Origin: Oribacterium sp. oral taxon 078 str. F0262 | GTDB taxonomy: Bacteria > Bacillota > Clostridia > Lachnospirales > Lachnospiraceae | NCBI RefSeq assembly: GCF_000160135.1 | Contig: NZ_GG729935.1 | Span: 500,393 to 564,392 of the forward strand | Reading direction: 5' to 3' | Length of the DNA: 64,000 nucleotides | Shown here: positions 23,444 to 32,074 of the stretch, in pieces | Layout: each line of letters begins with the position of its first letter | Position numbering within the stretch: the stretch's first letter is position 1 | The notes under the pieces: model-generated | Database searches by the model: none | Told to the model about the DNA's origin: nothing | Seen by the model: the letters and a program-made list of their open reading frames with translations, nothing else | Position numbers and translations under genes: made by a program

Positions 23444-25663
23444 CTAGGCCCTGGCGGCGGTCGCTCTCTCTACCGCGGTCTCCGCCGAGCCGCTGAGCGC
23501 TGTCGCTTCCTTGTAGGGCCGGAAGAGCCCCCAGATGCCGAGCCCGATCAGTGCGAGCGCGACGATCGTGAAGACATTAAAGCTCACGACTCCTGCGATC
23601 AGGCCGCCGATCTGGTAGATGACAAGGGATACGCAATAGGCCAGACTGCATTCCCAGGCGATGGCAAAGAGCGTCCACTTTCCGTTGTTCATCTCTCTCC
23701 GAATCGCTCCGATCGCTGCAAAGCAGGGAGCGCAGAGAAGGTTAAAGGCAAGGAAGCTGTAGCCCGCGATGCCGTTTCCAAAGTACTCATGCACCTGCTG
23801 CCAGATCTGGTCTCCGTTTTCCGCAAGCTCCTCCGCGCCGCTGTAATGGAAGAGGGTGCCGAAGGTGCCGACGATATTCTCCTTCGCAATGAGGCCGGTG
23901 ACAGCCGCGACGACGGCCTTCCACTTCCCCCAGCCAAGAGGAGCAAAGAGCCAGGCGATGCCGTTTCCGATCACAGCGAGGATGCTGTTGTCCATATCAT
24001 CCTCTCCCAGAAGCTGAAGCTGGAAATTGAAGCGGGAGAGGAACCAGACGAGGATCGTCGCGAGCAGGATGACGGTACCCGCCTTCTTGACGAAGGACAT
24101 GGCGCGCTCCCAGACGCTCTTTAAGACATCGATCACTCTCGGAAGATGATAGGCGGGGAGCTCCATGACAAAGGGGGCCGGCTCCCCGGCGAACATCTTC
24201 GTCTTCTTTAAGACGATCCCGGAAAAGACGATCGCGGCAATTCCGAGGAAGTAGGCCGACCAGCCGATCCAGGCGGAATTGTTGAAGATCGCTCCCGCTA
24301 TGATGCCGATGATCGGGAGCTTCGCGGAGCAGGGGATGAAGGTCGTCGTCATGATCGTCATCCTCCGGTCTCTCTCATTTTCCACCGTGCGGGAGGCCAT
24401 GACACCCGGGACGCCGCAGCCGGAGCCGATCAGCATCGGGATAAAGGACTTCCCGGAGAGACCGAACTTCCGAAAGATCCTGTCCATGATGAAGGCGATG
24501 CGGGCCATATAGCCGCAGCCCTCCAAAAAGGCGAGGAAGAGGAAGAAGGTGATCATCTGCGGCAGGAAGCCGATGACGGCGCCAAGACCCGCGACGATAC
24601 CATCCAATACCAGACCCGAGAGGACCTCTCCCGTTCCGAGTGCCTCCAGTCCCGCGGAGACAAGCCCCGGGATGGAGGGAAGGTCTATGAGTCCGAAGAA
24701 GCTCCAGGGATCCGAGCCGAAGAGCACATCGTTCACCCAGTCCGTCATCGCCGTACCGACGGTCTGGATGGAGACATAGTAGACGACGAACATGATGAGC
24801 GCAAAGATCGGAATCGCGAGGAAACGGTTCGTGACGATCTCATCGATCTTGTCGGAGGTGCTCAGTCCGTTCCTTTTCTTCTTTTTATAGGCGGCGGAGA
24901 TGATGCTCTGAATGTAGCTGTAGCGCTCATTCGTGATGATGGACTCCGCATCATCATCCTCCTTCTTCTCGACCTCTGCGATCAGGGACTCGATATTGAC
25001 GCTCTTTCCGGGCTCCTTCATCTCGTTTCGGATCTTGTCATCCCGTTCAAAGAGCTTCACCGCGAAGAAGCGCTGCTGCTTCTCCGGAACGGAGGAGCTG
25101 ATCTTGTCCTCGATCTCCTGGATCGCCTCCGCGACATCGGGCTTGAATTTGTGCACGACCTCGGTGCCCTCACCGCTCTTCGCCACCCGGACAGCGAGCT
25201 CCGCCGCCTCCTTCACGCCCTTTCCGCGGAGCGCGGAGATGCTCACGACCTTGCAGCCCATCGCCTTCTCGAGCTCCTTCAGGTTGATGACATCGCCGCT
25301 CTTTTCGACGACATCCATCATATTGATCGCCATGACGACGGGGATCCCGAGCTCCTTTAACTGCGTGGAAAGATAGAGATTTCTCTCGAGATTGGTTCCG
25401 TCAACGATATTCAGGATCGCATCCGGCCTTGTGTTGATGAGGTAGTTTCTCGCCACCACCTCCTCCAGTGTATAGGGAGAGAGGGAATAGATGCCGGGGA
25501 GATCCGCGATGGTCACGTCACTGTGCCCCTTGAGCTTCCCCTCCTTCTTCTCCACGGTGACGCCCGGCCAGTTTCCGACGTATTGATTGGATCCGGTCAG
25601 CTGATTGAAAAGTGTCGTCTTGCCGGCGTTGGGATTCCCCGCCAGCGCGATCGTGATTGCCAT
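23444..25663 (-). CDS. feoB: Ferrous iron transporter B
   Basis: 739 residues. N-terminal G domain with G1 AGNPNAGKTTLFNQLTG (8-24), G3 DLPGIYSL and G4-like INMMD, then the helical GDI-like region and a membrane core with two Gate motifs (FIPMLIGSGCGVPGVMASR and FIPCSAKLPIIG). Moves Fe(II) across the cytoplasmic membrane. It starts 12 bases after the second feoA. The C-terminal tail has a few extra alanines but is otherwise ordinary. Confidence 0.97.
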   Translation of the reverse strand: MAITIALAGNPNAGKTTLFNQLTGSNQYVGNWPGVTVEKKEGKLKGHSDVTIADLPGIYSLSPYTLEEVVARNYLINTRPDAILNIVDGTNLERNLYLSTQLKELGIPVVMAINMMDVVEKSGDVINLKELEKAMGCKVVSISALRGKGVKEAAELAVRVAKSGEGTEVVHKFKPDVAEAIQEIEDKISSSVPEKQQRFFAVKLFERDDKIRNEMKEPGKSVNIESLIAEVEKKEDDDAESIITNERYSYIQSIISAAYKKKKRNGLSTSDKIDEIVTNRFLAIPIFALIMFVVYYVSIQTVGTAMTDWVNDVLFGSDPWSFFGLIDLPSIPGLVSAGLEALGTGEVLSGLVLDGIVAGLGAVIGFLPQMITFFLFLAFLEGCGYMARIAFIMDRIFRKFGLSGKSFIPMLIGSGCGVPGVMASRTVENERDRRMTIMTTTFIPCSAKLPIIGIIAGAIFNNSAWIGWSAYFLGIAAIVFSGIVLKKTKMFAGEPAPFVMELPAYHLPRVIDVLKSVWERAMSFVKKAGTVILLATILVWFLSRFNFQLQLLGEDDMDNSILAVIGNGIAWLFAPLGWGKWKAVVAAVTGLIAKENIVGTFGTLFHYSGAEELAENGDQIWQQVHEYFGNGIAGYSFLAFNLLCAPCFAAIGAIRREMNNGKWTLFAIAWECSLAYCVSLVIYQIGGLIAGVVSFNVFTIVALALIGLGIWGLFRPYKEATALSGSAETAVERATAARA

Positions 25664-25675
25664 AACTATGCCTCC

Positions 25676-25915
25676 TTACTTCAACTCTATCTGTACCATC
25701 TCCGCGTCGGTCTTCCGGACGGAAAGCTCATAGCCTCTGACCGTGATCTCCACGGGGTCGCCGAGCGGCGCGACCTTCCGGACGTAGAGCTCCGCCCCCT
25801 TCGTGATCCCCATATCCATGATCCTTCTCTTCACGGCGCCCTCTCCCGTGATCTTCGTCACTACCGCCGTCTGCCCCGGGCGCATCTCCCTCAATGTCAT
25901 ATTCCCCTCCTTCAC
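25676..25915 (-). CDS. feoA: FeoA family protein (second copy)
   Basis: 79 residues, SH3-like FeoA fold: MTLREMRPGQTAVVTKITGEGAVKRRIMDMGITKGAELYV, then PVEITVRGYELSVRKTDAEMV. The MGITKGAEL segment is the typical FeoA core. Only nine bases separate it from the first feoA and twelve from feoB. Thought to bind FeoB and modulate its GTPase. A start a few residues later (MTLREM at 25903) is possible. Confidence 0.92.
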   Translation of the reverse strand: MKEGNMTLREMRPGQTAVVTKITGEGAVKRRIMDMGITKGAELYVRKVAPLGDPVEITVRGYELSVRKTDAEMVQIELK

Positions 25916-25924
25916 TCACCACTC

Positions 25925-26137
25925 CTAAACCATAATTCGGTTCGCCATTTCCTTGCTGATCGCAACACGCGCTTCCTTTACCTTGACGATCACATTGCCC
26001 GCCGAGGTGGAAATGACAGTCACCTCCCCGCCGACCACGAAGCCCAGATCGCTCAGATGCTGTCTCACCTCGCTGCTTCCGCCGATCTTCTGGATCGTCT
26101 GGGCCGTCCCTGTCCCTGCCAATGTCAATGGCACCAT
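25925..26137 (-). CDS. feoA: FeoA family protein (first copy)
   Basis: 70 residues from ATG 26137 with GGAGG five bases upstream; the frame upstream to 26293 crosses the promoter and is not coding. Core: LAGTGTAQTIQKIGGSSEVRQHLSDLGFVVGGEVTVIS and GNVIVKVKEARVAISKEMANRIMV. First gene of the feo operon. It differs clearly from the second copy, so the pair is an old duplication, as in many Clostridia. Confidence 0.9.
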   Translation of the reverse strand: MVPLTLAGTGTAQTIQKIGGSSEVRQHLSDLGFVVGGEVTVISTSAGNVIVKVKEARVAISKEMANRIMV

Positions 26138-26204
26138 CTCCGCCTCCTTACCGCCAGCCGTCAATTCGACCAGCATAATTGTAGCCTTGCCTAACTGCCA
26201 GAAT

Positions 26205-26233
26205 AAATTAGCATCGTCTAACCTAAAAGTCAA
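26205..26233 (-). promoter_or_regulatory. feo promoter overlapped by a DtxR/IdeR-like box
   Basis: Minus strand TTGACT (26228-26233), 17-base spacer, TAATTT (26205-26210). The spacer contains TTAGGTTAGACGATGCTAA (26208-26226), which matches TTAGGTTAGSCTAACCTAA at 16 of 19 positions, with a perfect left half. A second weaker candidate (TAGCCTTGCCTAA, 26182-26194) lies just downstream. Binding of a metal-loaded DtxR-family repressor here would block RNA polymerase. Confidence 0.75.
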
Positions 26234-26436
26234 TGATTTAATTGCATTTCTCCAAAAAAATAGTAAACTATCTTTAATCCCCGGAGAGGACAAGATCTGC
26301 CGCCCCGGTATTTATTGTGAGCATGGATCCTGCGCGCGGCCCGGAGTTTCGTCGAAGCGGAAAGAAAAGGATGAGGCGGCGGAGACAAAAGAGAAAAGCG
26401 GGGAAAAGGACAGCGGAGAGAAAAAGAGGATGGGAA

Positions 26437-26832
26437 ATGAAAGCATACGAAACACATGAGTCGGAGGAAAATTATCTGGAGAGCATCCTGATGCTCTCCA
26501 TCGATCATCGAAATGTGAGGGCGATCGATATCGCGAATATGCTGGGCTTTTCGAAGCCCAGCGTGAGCGTCGCCCTGAAGCGCCTCCGGGAGGAGGGAAA
26601 GGTGGAGGTCGATGAGAGAGGCTTCCTGAGCCTGACCGAGACGGGCCTTAAGATCGCGCAGTCTACCTATGAGAAGCATCTCGTTCTGACCGATGTTCTG
26701 GTGGCGCTCGGGGTCAATGCCTACACGGCCTCCCAGGACGCCTGCCGGATCGAACACGTGCTGAGCCCGGAATCCTTCTCAAAGATCAAGGAATACTATC
26801 ACGCCCACTGCAAGGTGGAGCCGAAGGTCTGA
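26437..26832 (+). CDS. DtxR/MntR-family metal-dependent transcriptional repressor
   Basis: 131 residues from ATG 26437 (GAGGATGGG upstream). The winged helix SEENYLESILMLSIDHRNVRAIDIANMLGFSKPSVSVALKRL is diagnostic, followed by a dimerisation and metal-binding part with DACRIEHVLS and SFSKIKEYYHAH. No C-terminal SH3-like domain, as in MntR. It is transcribed away from feoA and most likely represses the feo operon in response to Fe(II) or Mn(II). Which metal cannot be told from sequence. Confidence 0.88.
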   Translation: MKAYETHESEENYLESILMLSIDHRNVRAIDIANMLGFSKPSVSVALKRLREEGKVEVDERGFLSLTETGLKIAQSTYEKHLVLTDVLVALGVNAYTASQDACRIEHVLSPESFSKIKEYYHAHCKVEPKV

Positions 26833-26844
26833 GAAAATTTGTCC

Positions 26845-26869
26845 CCACCCGCATAGCGGGTGGTTTTTT
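26845..26869 (+). terminator. Terminator of the DtxR-family gene
   Basis: Stem CCACCCGC / GCGGGTGG with loop ATA, followed by six T. It lies 12 bases after the stop codon. Confidence 0.88.
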
Positions 26870-26919
26870 GCTTCGCAATGCTTCCCTCGCTTTGCAAGCG
26901 AAGCAGGCTAAAACAAAAT

Positions 26920-26968
26920 AAAGAAGCTCCTCCATCGGCCCGAAAGCGGGCGGATGGAGGAGCTCTTT
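26920..26968. terminator. Long bidirectional hairpin, probable terminator
   Basis: A near-perfect stem of about 22 base pairs (AAGCTCCTCCATC ... GATGGAGGAGCT with one G-G mismatch, loop AAAG). T-rich sequence follows in both directions. It separates the plus-strand repressor from the minus-strand ATPase gene and could end the ATPase transcript. Confidence 0.7.
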
Positions 26969-26979
26969 CATTTCGCCGA

Positions 26980-27028
26980 AAGGTCCTGCTGACACAAAGT
27001 ACTTTCTCGAAAATCTTAGCAGGACCTT
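26980..27028. repeat. Inverted repeat with 11-base arms
   Basis: AAGGTCCTGCT (26980-26990) and AGCAGGACCTT (27018-27028) are perfect inverted copies, with a nested AAAGTACTTT palindrome in the loop. The 317-base gap 26833-27149 holds this, two terminators and a small GCTTCGC/GCGAAGC hairpin, and no gene. Confidence 0.7.
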
Positions 27029-27149
27029 CCGATATACCTTCTGTCCCGCAGCGCGCGAGACTTATCTTCCCAAACGCGTCGTAAGACGGGCTATGCACAA
27101 ACAGACAAAGCGGCTCTCCGGAAGGGGAGCTCCGTCAGCGATACCGGAG

Positions 27150-29285
27150 TCAGGCGGCGGTTCCCGCTTTCAGCAGTCTCCCCTTCTCCTCTCTCTTCTC
27201 CCGCTCCAGCTCCTCCTCGGGGAGAAGCTTCGTCATGCTCTTCATCCCGATCGCTATCGTAGAGACATTGTGGAAGAGCGCGGAGCTTGCGGGCGGAAGG
27301 ATGCTTGCTACGCCAAGTCCGATGAGGAGCGCGTTGAAGCCGATGATGAAGTGATAATTCTCCTGAATTCTCTCCATCAGGCGCATGCTCAGCTTCCGGA
27401 GAACGACGAGCTCATAGAGATCCCCCTCGGAGATCGTGATGTCCGCGACCTCCTTTGCGATGGCCGCCCCGGCGCTGATCGCGACCCCCGCGTCCGCCTC
27501 GGAGAGGGCCGGTGAATCATTGATTCCGTCTCCCGTCATGATGACCTTCCGTCCGGCCTCGTGCTCCCTCCGGATAAAGGCCGCCTTTTCCTCCGGAAGA
27601 ACCTCCGCAAAATACTCGTCGACTCCGACCAGCTTCGCGACAGCCGCCGCGGTCCGCCGGCTGTCTCCGGTCATCATCACCACCTTGTCGATGCCGAGCT
27701 TCCTCAGCTCCCGTATCACCGCGGGACCCTCCTCGCGGAGCGGATCGGAGATCAGGATGACGGCGGCCAGCTTCCCCTCCACCGCGAGATAAAGATGGGA
27801 GAAGTGCTCCGGGAGATTCCGGAATTTCTCCTCCTCCCCCTCCGGGATCAGGCAATGCTCATCCTCGAAGATGAAGTGATAGCTTCCGATAAAGACGCGC
27901 TTTCCCTCATAGATACTGGAAATGCCGTGCGCGACCACATACTCCACCTTCGAGTGGCGCTCCTCGTGGCGGAGCTTCCGCTTCTTTGCCTCCTTCACGA
28001 CGGCGTTCGCCATGGAGTGCGGGTAGTGCTCCTCCAGGCAGGCCGCCATCCGGAGCATCTCGTTCGGATCCTCTCCTCCGAAGGTGATGATATCTACCAC
28101 CTGGGGGGAGGCGTGGGTCAGAGTCCCGGTCTTATCGAAGACGATGGTCTTCGCGTCGGAGACGGCCTCCATGAACTTCCCTCCCTTGATGGAGATCCGG
28201 TATTTCCCGGCCTCCCGCATTGCGGAGAGGACGGCGACCGGCATGGAAAGCTTCAGGGCGCAGGAGAAGTCCACCATCAAAAAGGCGAGGGCCTTTACCG
28301 GGTTCCGGGTGAGGAGATAGGTGAGCACCGCCCCTCCCAGGCTGTAGGGTACGAGCTTATCCGCAAGATGGGAGGCTCTGTCCTCCGTCTCCGACTTTAG
28401 CTTCTCGGACTCCTCAATCATGCGGACGATCCGGTCATAGCGCCCGGAGCCGGCCTCCTGCTCCACCAGAATCCGGCATTCCCCCTCTTCGACGACTGTG
28501 CCCGCGTAGACCATGCCGCCGACCGTCTTCCGGACCGGCATGGACTCCCCTGTCATGGAGGCCTGATTTACCATCGCCTCCCCCGCGGAGAGCTTCCCGT
28601 CGAGCGGGATCATATTTCCCGTGCGGACCACGATTTCCGATCCGGTCTTCACCTCGTTGATCGGAAGGAGGAGCTCCTGCCCGTTCACGACGACCCAGAC
28701 CTTGTCCACATTTAAAGACATGGTGCGGGCCAGATCATCCACGGATTTTTTGTGCGTCCACTCCTCCAGCGTCTCTCCGATCGAGAGCAGGAACATGACG
28801 GAGGAGGCGGTGCCGAAATCCCCCCGGAGCATGGAGCTTGTGATCGCGACGGCATCCAGGAGCGGAACCTCGATCTTTCCCCGGAGAAGACAGCCTATGC
28901 CCCGGAGGAGGAAGGGGACGGACTTAATAAGTGAGAGCGCGATCTTAAGGGGCGCAGGATAAAAGAGGACATTGATGACCCGCTCCGCAATAGCCCGGGC
29001 AAGCCTGTCCTCATAGCCTCGATTTAAGGCCCGCCCCGTGCGCTCCGGGACGAGGGACTCATTCCCCTCATAGCGAAACCGTGCCAGAGCGCGGACGATC
29101 CCGCTCCGCTCTCCGCGGTACAAAATGACGGCATCCCCGGTCCTGTCATAGACCTTCACCTCTCTGACATCTTGAAGTCTACGGAGATAGTACTCCAAAA
29201 TGTCGGCTTCCCGGAGGCTCATACGGGGGCGCATCACATGGATGCGGAGCCGCCCGGGGGATTCATGTAAAATCTGACATTTCAT
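27150..29285 (-). CDS. P1B-type metal ATPase with SCALKLS motif and HMA_2-like N-terminus
   Basis: 711 residues. The N-terminus HESPGRLRIHV is the GRLR start of HMA_2-like domains and lacks a CxxC pair. The catalytic core has TGESMP (245-250), DKTGTLT with phosphorylated D384, MTGDSRR and GDGINDSPAL. In the metal-determining helix the usual CPC is replaced by SCALKLS (341-347), and the HP locus reads HYPHSMA. These changes set it apart from Cu and Zn/Cd pumps; the metal is unknown. It follows a DUF6110 gene, as in many gut and oral Clostridia, and lies beside the feo region, so iron or manganese efflux is a reasonable guess. Confidence 0.87.
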   Translation of the reverse strand: MKCQILHESPGRLRIHVMRPRMSLREADILEYYLRRLQDVREVKVYDRTGDAVILYRGERSGIVRALARFRYEGNESLVPERTGRALNRGYEDRLARAIAERVINVLFYPAPLKIALSLIKSVPFLLRGIGCLLRGKIEVPLLDAVAITSSMLRGDFGTASSVMFLLSIGETLEEWTHKKSVDDLARTMSLNVDKVWVVVNGQELLLPINEVKTGSEIVVRTGNMIPLDGKLSAGEAMVNQASMTGESMPVRKTVGGMVYAGTVVEEGECRILVEQEAGSGRYDRIVRMIEESEKLKSETEDRASHLADKLVPYSLGGAVLTYLLTRNPVKALAFLMVDFSCALKLSMPVAVLSAMREAGKYRISIKGGKFMEAVSDAKTIVFDKTGTLTHASPQVVDIITFGGEDPNEMLRMAACLEEHYPHSMANAVVKEAKKRKLRHEERHSKVEYVVAHGISSIYEGKRVFIGSYHFIFEDEHCLIPEGEEEKFRNLPEHFSHLYLAVEGKLAAVILISDPLREEGPAVIRELRKLGIDKVVMMTGDSRRTAAAVAKLVGVDEYFAEVLPEEKAAFIRREHEAGRKVIMTGDGINDSPALSEADAGVAISAGAAIAKEVADITISEGDLYELVVLRKLSMRLMERIQENYHFIIGFNALLIGLGVASILPPASSALFHNVSTIAIGMKSMTKLLPEEELEREKREEKGRLLKAGTAA

Positions 29286-29422
29286 GCTCTTCCTTTTCTC
29301 TCCTTTTCTCTCTCGAAAGCCCTCTTCCTTCTAAGCGGCAGAGGGCGGACTCATCGGGCATTTCTCGGGACAAAGGAAGAGGGAGGCGAAATGCTCCGCC
29401 CCCCTGTCCCCTTGAAGTCCCG

Positions 29423-29713
29423 TCAGACTTCCTTCGCATCGTCCTCGATCGCCTTCTCATCCTCGATGACAGCGGCGGCCTTTTCCTCTGCGCGCTTCTC
29501 ATTGATGCGCTTTGCATCTTCCAGGATATCGCTGGCATTTTCCCGGACGCAGCTATGGACCTTCATGACACAGTCCTGCGCCCTCAGAGCGGCGGCAGTC
29601 GCCTCTGTATAGACCTTCTTTGCGTCATCGCTGGAGAGAATCTTCAGCCCGGCGGTTCCAAAGAGGACACCGCCCGCGAACAGACCAAGCTTTTTCCAAT
29701 CACAGAAAAACAT
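29423..29713 (-). CDS. DUF6110 family small membrane-associated protein
   Basis: 96 residues. The start DWKKLGLFAGGVLFGTAGLKILSSDDAKKVYTEATAAALRAQDCVMK is the DUF6110 signature: a glycine-rich membrane helix, then an amphipathic helix with a conserved Cys. The rest is charged and helical. RBS AAGGGAGG precedes the ATG. Its gene lies directly before the SCALKLS-type P-type ATPase, a recurring pair, so it is probably an accessory or regulatory subunit of that pump. No biochemical function is known. Confidence 0.82.
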   Translation of the reverse strand: MFFCDWKKLGLFAGGVLFGTAGLKILSSDDAKKVYTEATAAALRAQDCVMKVHSCVRENASDILEDAKRINEKRAEEKAAAVIEDEKAIEDDAKEV

Positions 29714-29789
29714 ATTTTGCCTCCCTTATTACTATCCTATCCTCTGCGTTTTCTCCGCAGTTGTCTCTTTCCTATCCTCAACGTAGGTC

Positions 29790-29819
29790 ATTGTAAACGC
29801 TGTCAGCCCGCAAAGTCAA
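29790..29819 (-). promoter_or_regulatory. Promoter of the DUF6110-ATPase operon
   Basis: Minus strand TTGACT (29814-29819), 18-base spacer, TACAAT (29790-29795). The leader contains a small CTGCG/CGCAG hairpin before the DUF6110 ribosome site. Confidence 0.7.
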
Positions 29820-29842
29820 TACTAACAGTCCGATAGAAGCTT

Positions 29843-31807
29843 CTAATCTTTTCTCCGCTCTCTCCTTCCGAGGAGGCGCATGGAGTTCAGGATGCAGATG
29901 ACCGCGACCCCGACATCCGAGAAGACGGCGGCCCACATATTGGCGAAGCCCAGGGCACTGAGAAGCAGGATGCAGATCTTTACGATCAGGGCGAAGGCGA
30001 TATTCTGCACGGCAATCCGAATGACGCGCCTTGCGATCCGGATGACCTCCGGGAGCCTCCCGATATCATCATCCATGATGACGACATCCGCGGCCTCGAT
30101 CGCGGCGTCCGAGCCCATGGCCCCCATGGCGATCCCGACATCGGCACGGGAGAGTACCGGAGCATCGTTGATGCCGTCCCCGATGAAGGCGAGCACCCCC
30201 TTCCTGCCCTTTTCCCTCTCCTCCGAGAGCAAAAGCTCCAGCTTCTCGACCTTTCCCTCCGGGAGAAGCTCCGCGTAGACCTTGTCGGCCCCGAGCTCCC
30301 CCGCGACGGCCTCCCCGACGCTCTCTTTGTCCCCGGTGAGCAGGACAAAGCGCTCGACGCCCTCCTTCTTCAGCGCGGCAACGGCCTCCTTCGCCCCCTT
30401 CTTCAGCCTGTCCCTTATGAGGATCGCGCCGAGACAGCGCCCGTCCAGGGCGACATAGCTGATCGTAGCGGCCCGGTCCTCCGCCCTTTGATACGAAATC
30501 CCACAGCTCTCCATCAGCTTCTCATTTCCGAGCAGGATGACTCTCCCGTTCACCCGGCTTCGTATCCCAAGTCCGGACAGATTCTCTGTCTCCGAAATTC
30601 CGCCCTCCGAAGGATCCTGTCCCCCGAAGAGCCTTCGGTACTCCTCCCGGATGGACTTCGCGATCGGATGCGTGGAGAGCCCCTCGGCGAGGGCCGCCTG
30701 AAAAAGGAGCTCTCTTTCCTCTGTTCCGGGCGAGGGAAGCAGCTCCGAGACCTCGAAATTCCCCTCGGTGAGAGTCCCCGTCTTGTCTGAGACCACGACC
30801 TTCAGCTTCGCGAGAAGCTCCAGATAGTTCGATCCCTTGACGAGGACGCCGGAAGAGGAGGCAGCGCCGATCCCGCCGAAGAAGGCGAGGGGCACGGAGA
30901 TCACAAGCGCACAGGGACAGGATACGACAAGGAAGGTACAGGCCCGATAGAGGAAGGAAAGCGGCGGGTGCAGGGCAAAGACCGTCGGTTCCGTAAGCCC
31001 CAGCCTTACGGCAAGAAGGAGGAAAAGCGGAGGGAGGACAGCGAGCATAAGTGCGAGGCAGACGACGATCGGCGTATAGACTCTCGCAAATCTCGTGATG
31101 AAATTCTCCGTCCGGGACTTCTTCTCCGAGGCCTCCTCCACGAGAGAGAGAATGCGGGAGACCGTCGAATCCTCAAAGACCTTCACCGCCTCGATGCGGA
31201 GCGATCCCTCCCCGTTGATGCAGCCGGAAATAATGGGATCTCCGCTTCGGACAGAGCGGGGCACGGATTCCCCGGTGAGCGCCGCCGTATTGATCCGGCT
31301 CTCCCCGGATATCACGAGGCCGTCGACCGGCACCTTCTCCCCGGGCCGGATCAGAAGGATATCTCCGATCGAGACCTCCTCGGGATCGACGGTCTCGACG
31401 CTTCCGTCGGGGCGCTCCACATTGGCGGATTCCGGGGCGATCTCCATGAGCGCGGAGATTGAGCGCCGGGTCCTCCCGAGCGCATAGCTCTGAAACCACT
31501 CTCCGACCTGGTAAAAGAGCATGACGGCGACTGCCTCGGCATTTTCTCCGGAGAGAAAGGCTCCGATCGTCGCGAGCGTCATCAGAAAGCACTCGTCAAA
31601 AGGGCGGCGGTTTCTGATGCCGGATACCGCGTCCCGCAGGACAGAAAATCCGCAGAAAAGATAGGGGATCAGGAAGCAGAGAAAGCTCAGAAGGCGATTC
31701 TCAAAGACCGCGGGAAGCGCCCCGCTTTTATCCAGCAGCAGCATAATGAAAAATACCGCGAGGGAGAACAAGATCCTCCTCCCCCTCTTCTTCAGCTTCT
31801 CATCCAT
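29843..31807 (-). CDS. Heavy-metal P-type ATPase, CPC type (Zn/Cd/Pb-like)
   Basis: 654 residues, starting directly with membrane helices and lacking its own HMA domain. The metal site C297-P298-C299 in SCPCALVISVPLAFFGG, the phosphorylation site D341 (SDKTGTLT), TGESVP and GDGINDAPVLSRADVGIAMG are all present. CPC with following SVPLAFFGGIG resembles CadA/ZntA exporters. The HMA domain is supplied by a separate small protein encoded upstream. The operon is headed by an ArsR-family regulator, in line with export of a toxic divalent metal. Confidence 0.92.
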   Translation of the reverse strand: MDEKLKKRGRRILFSLAVFFIMLLLDKSGALPAVFENRLLSFLCFLIPYLFCGFSVLRDAVSGIRNRRPFDECFLMTLATIGAFLSGENAEAVAVMLFYQVGEWFQSYALGRTRRSISALMEIAPESANVERPDGSVETVDPEEVSIGDILLIRPGEKVPVDGLVISGESRINTAALTGESVPRSVRSGDPIISGCINGEGSLRIEAVKVFEDSTVSRILSLVEEASEKKSRTENFITRFARVYTPIVVCLALMLAVLPPLFLLLAVRLGLTEPTVFALHPPLSFLYRACTFLVVSCPCALVISVPLAFFGGIGAASSSGVLVKGSNYLELLAKLKVVVSDKTGTLTEGNFEVSELLPSPGTEERELLFQAALAEGLSTHPIAKSIREEYRRLFGGQDPSEGGISETENLSGLGIRSRVNGRVILLGNEKLMESCGISYQRAEDRAATISYVALDGRCLGAILIRDRLKKGAKEAVAALKKEGVERFVLLTGDKESVGEAVAGELGADKVYAELLPEGKVEKLELLLSEEREKGRKGVLAFIGDGINDAPVLSRADVGIAMGAMGSDAAIEAADVVIMDDDIGRLPEVIRIARRVIRIAVQNIAFALIVKICILLLSALGFANMWAAVFSDVGVAVICILNSMRLLGRRERRKD

Positions 31808-31848
31808 CCGATCCTTACCTCCGCCCTGTTCCGATCTTCTGCCTGATT

Positions 31849-32064
31849 TTATAAAAGCACCGAAAAGCCCGCTTCGATCCTTCTTCCGGTCTCGATGGCC
31901 TTCCCGAGAAGCTCCTCAAAGCGCTCATCCTCCGTCTCCAAAGTGAACTTCTGCATCAGGAAATTGACCTTCACATCCTTCACTCCATCCAGCTTCCGGA
32001 TCGCATCCTCGACTTTCCTTGCGCAGTTTGCGCAGTCGATCTCACAGCGAAATTTCTTTCTCAT
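31849..32064 (-). CDS. Stand-alone heavy-metal-associated (HMA) domain protein
   Basis: 71 residues from ATG 32064 with GGAGG five bases upstream. Ferredoxin-like HMA fold with the metal-binding DCANCARKVEDA motif (Cys pair spaced by two residues) near the start. It lies between the ArsR gene (ten bases) and the CPC-type ATPase (41 bases) and presumably hands metal to that pump, which has no N-terminal HMA domain of its own. Confidence 0.9.
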   Translation of the reverse strand: MRKKFRCEIDCANCARKVEDAIRKLDGVKDVKVNFLMQKFTLETEDERFEELLGKAIETGRRIEAGFSVLL

Positions 32065-32074
32065 CTCTCCCTCC

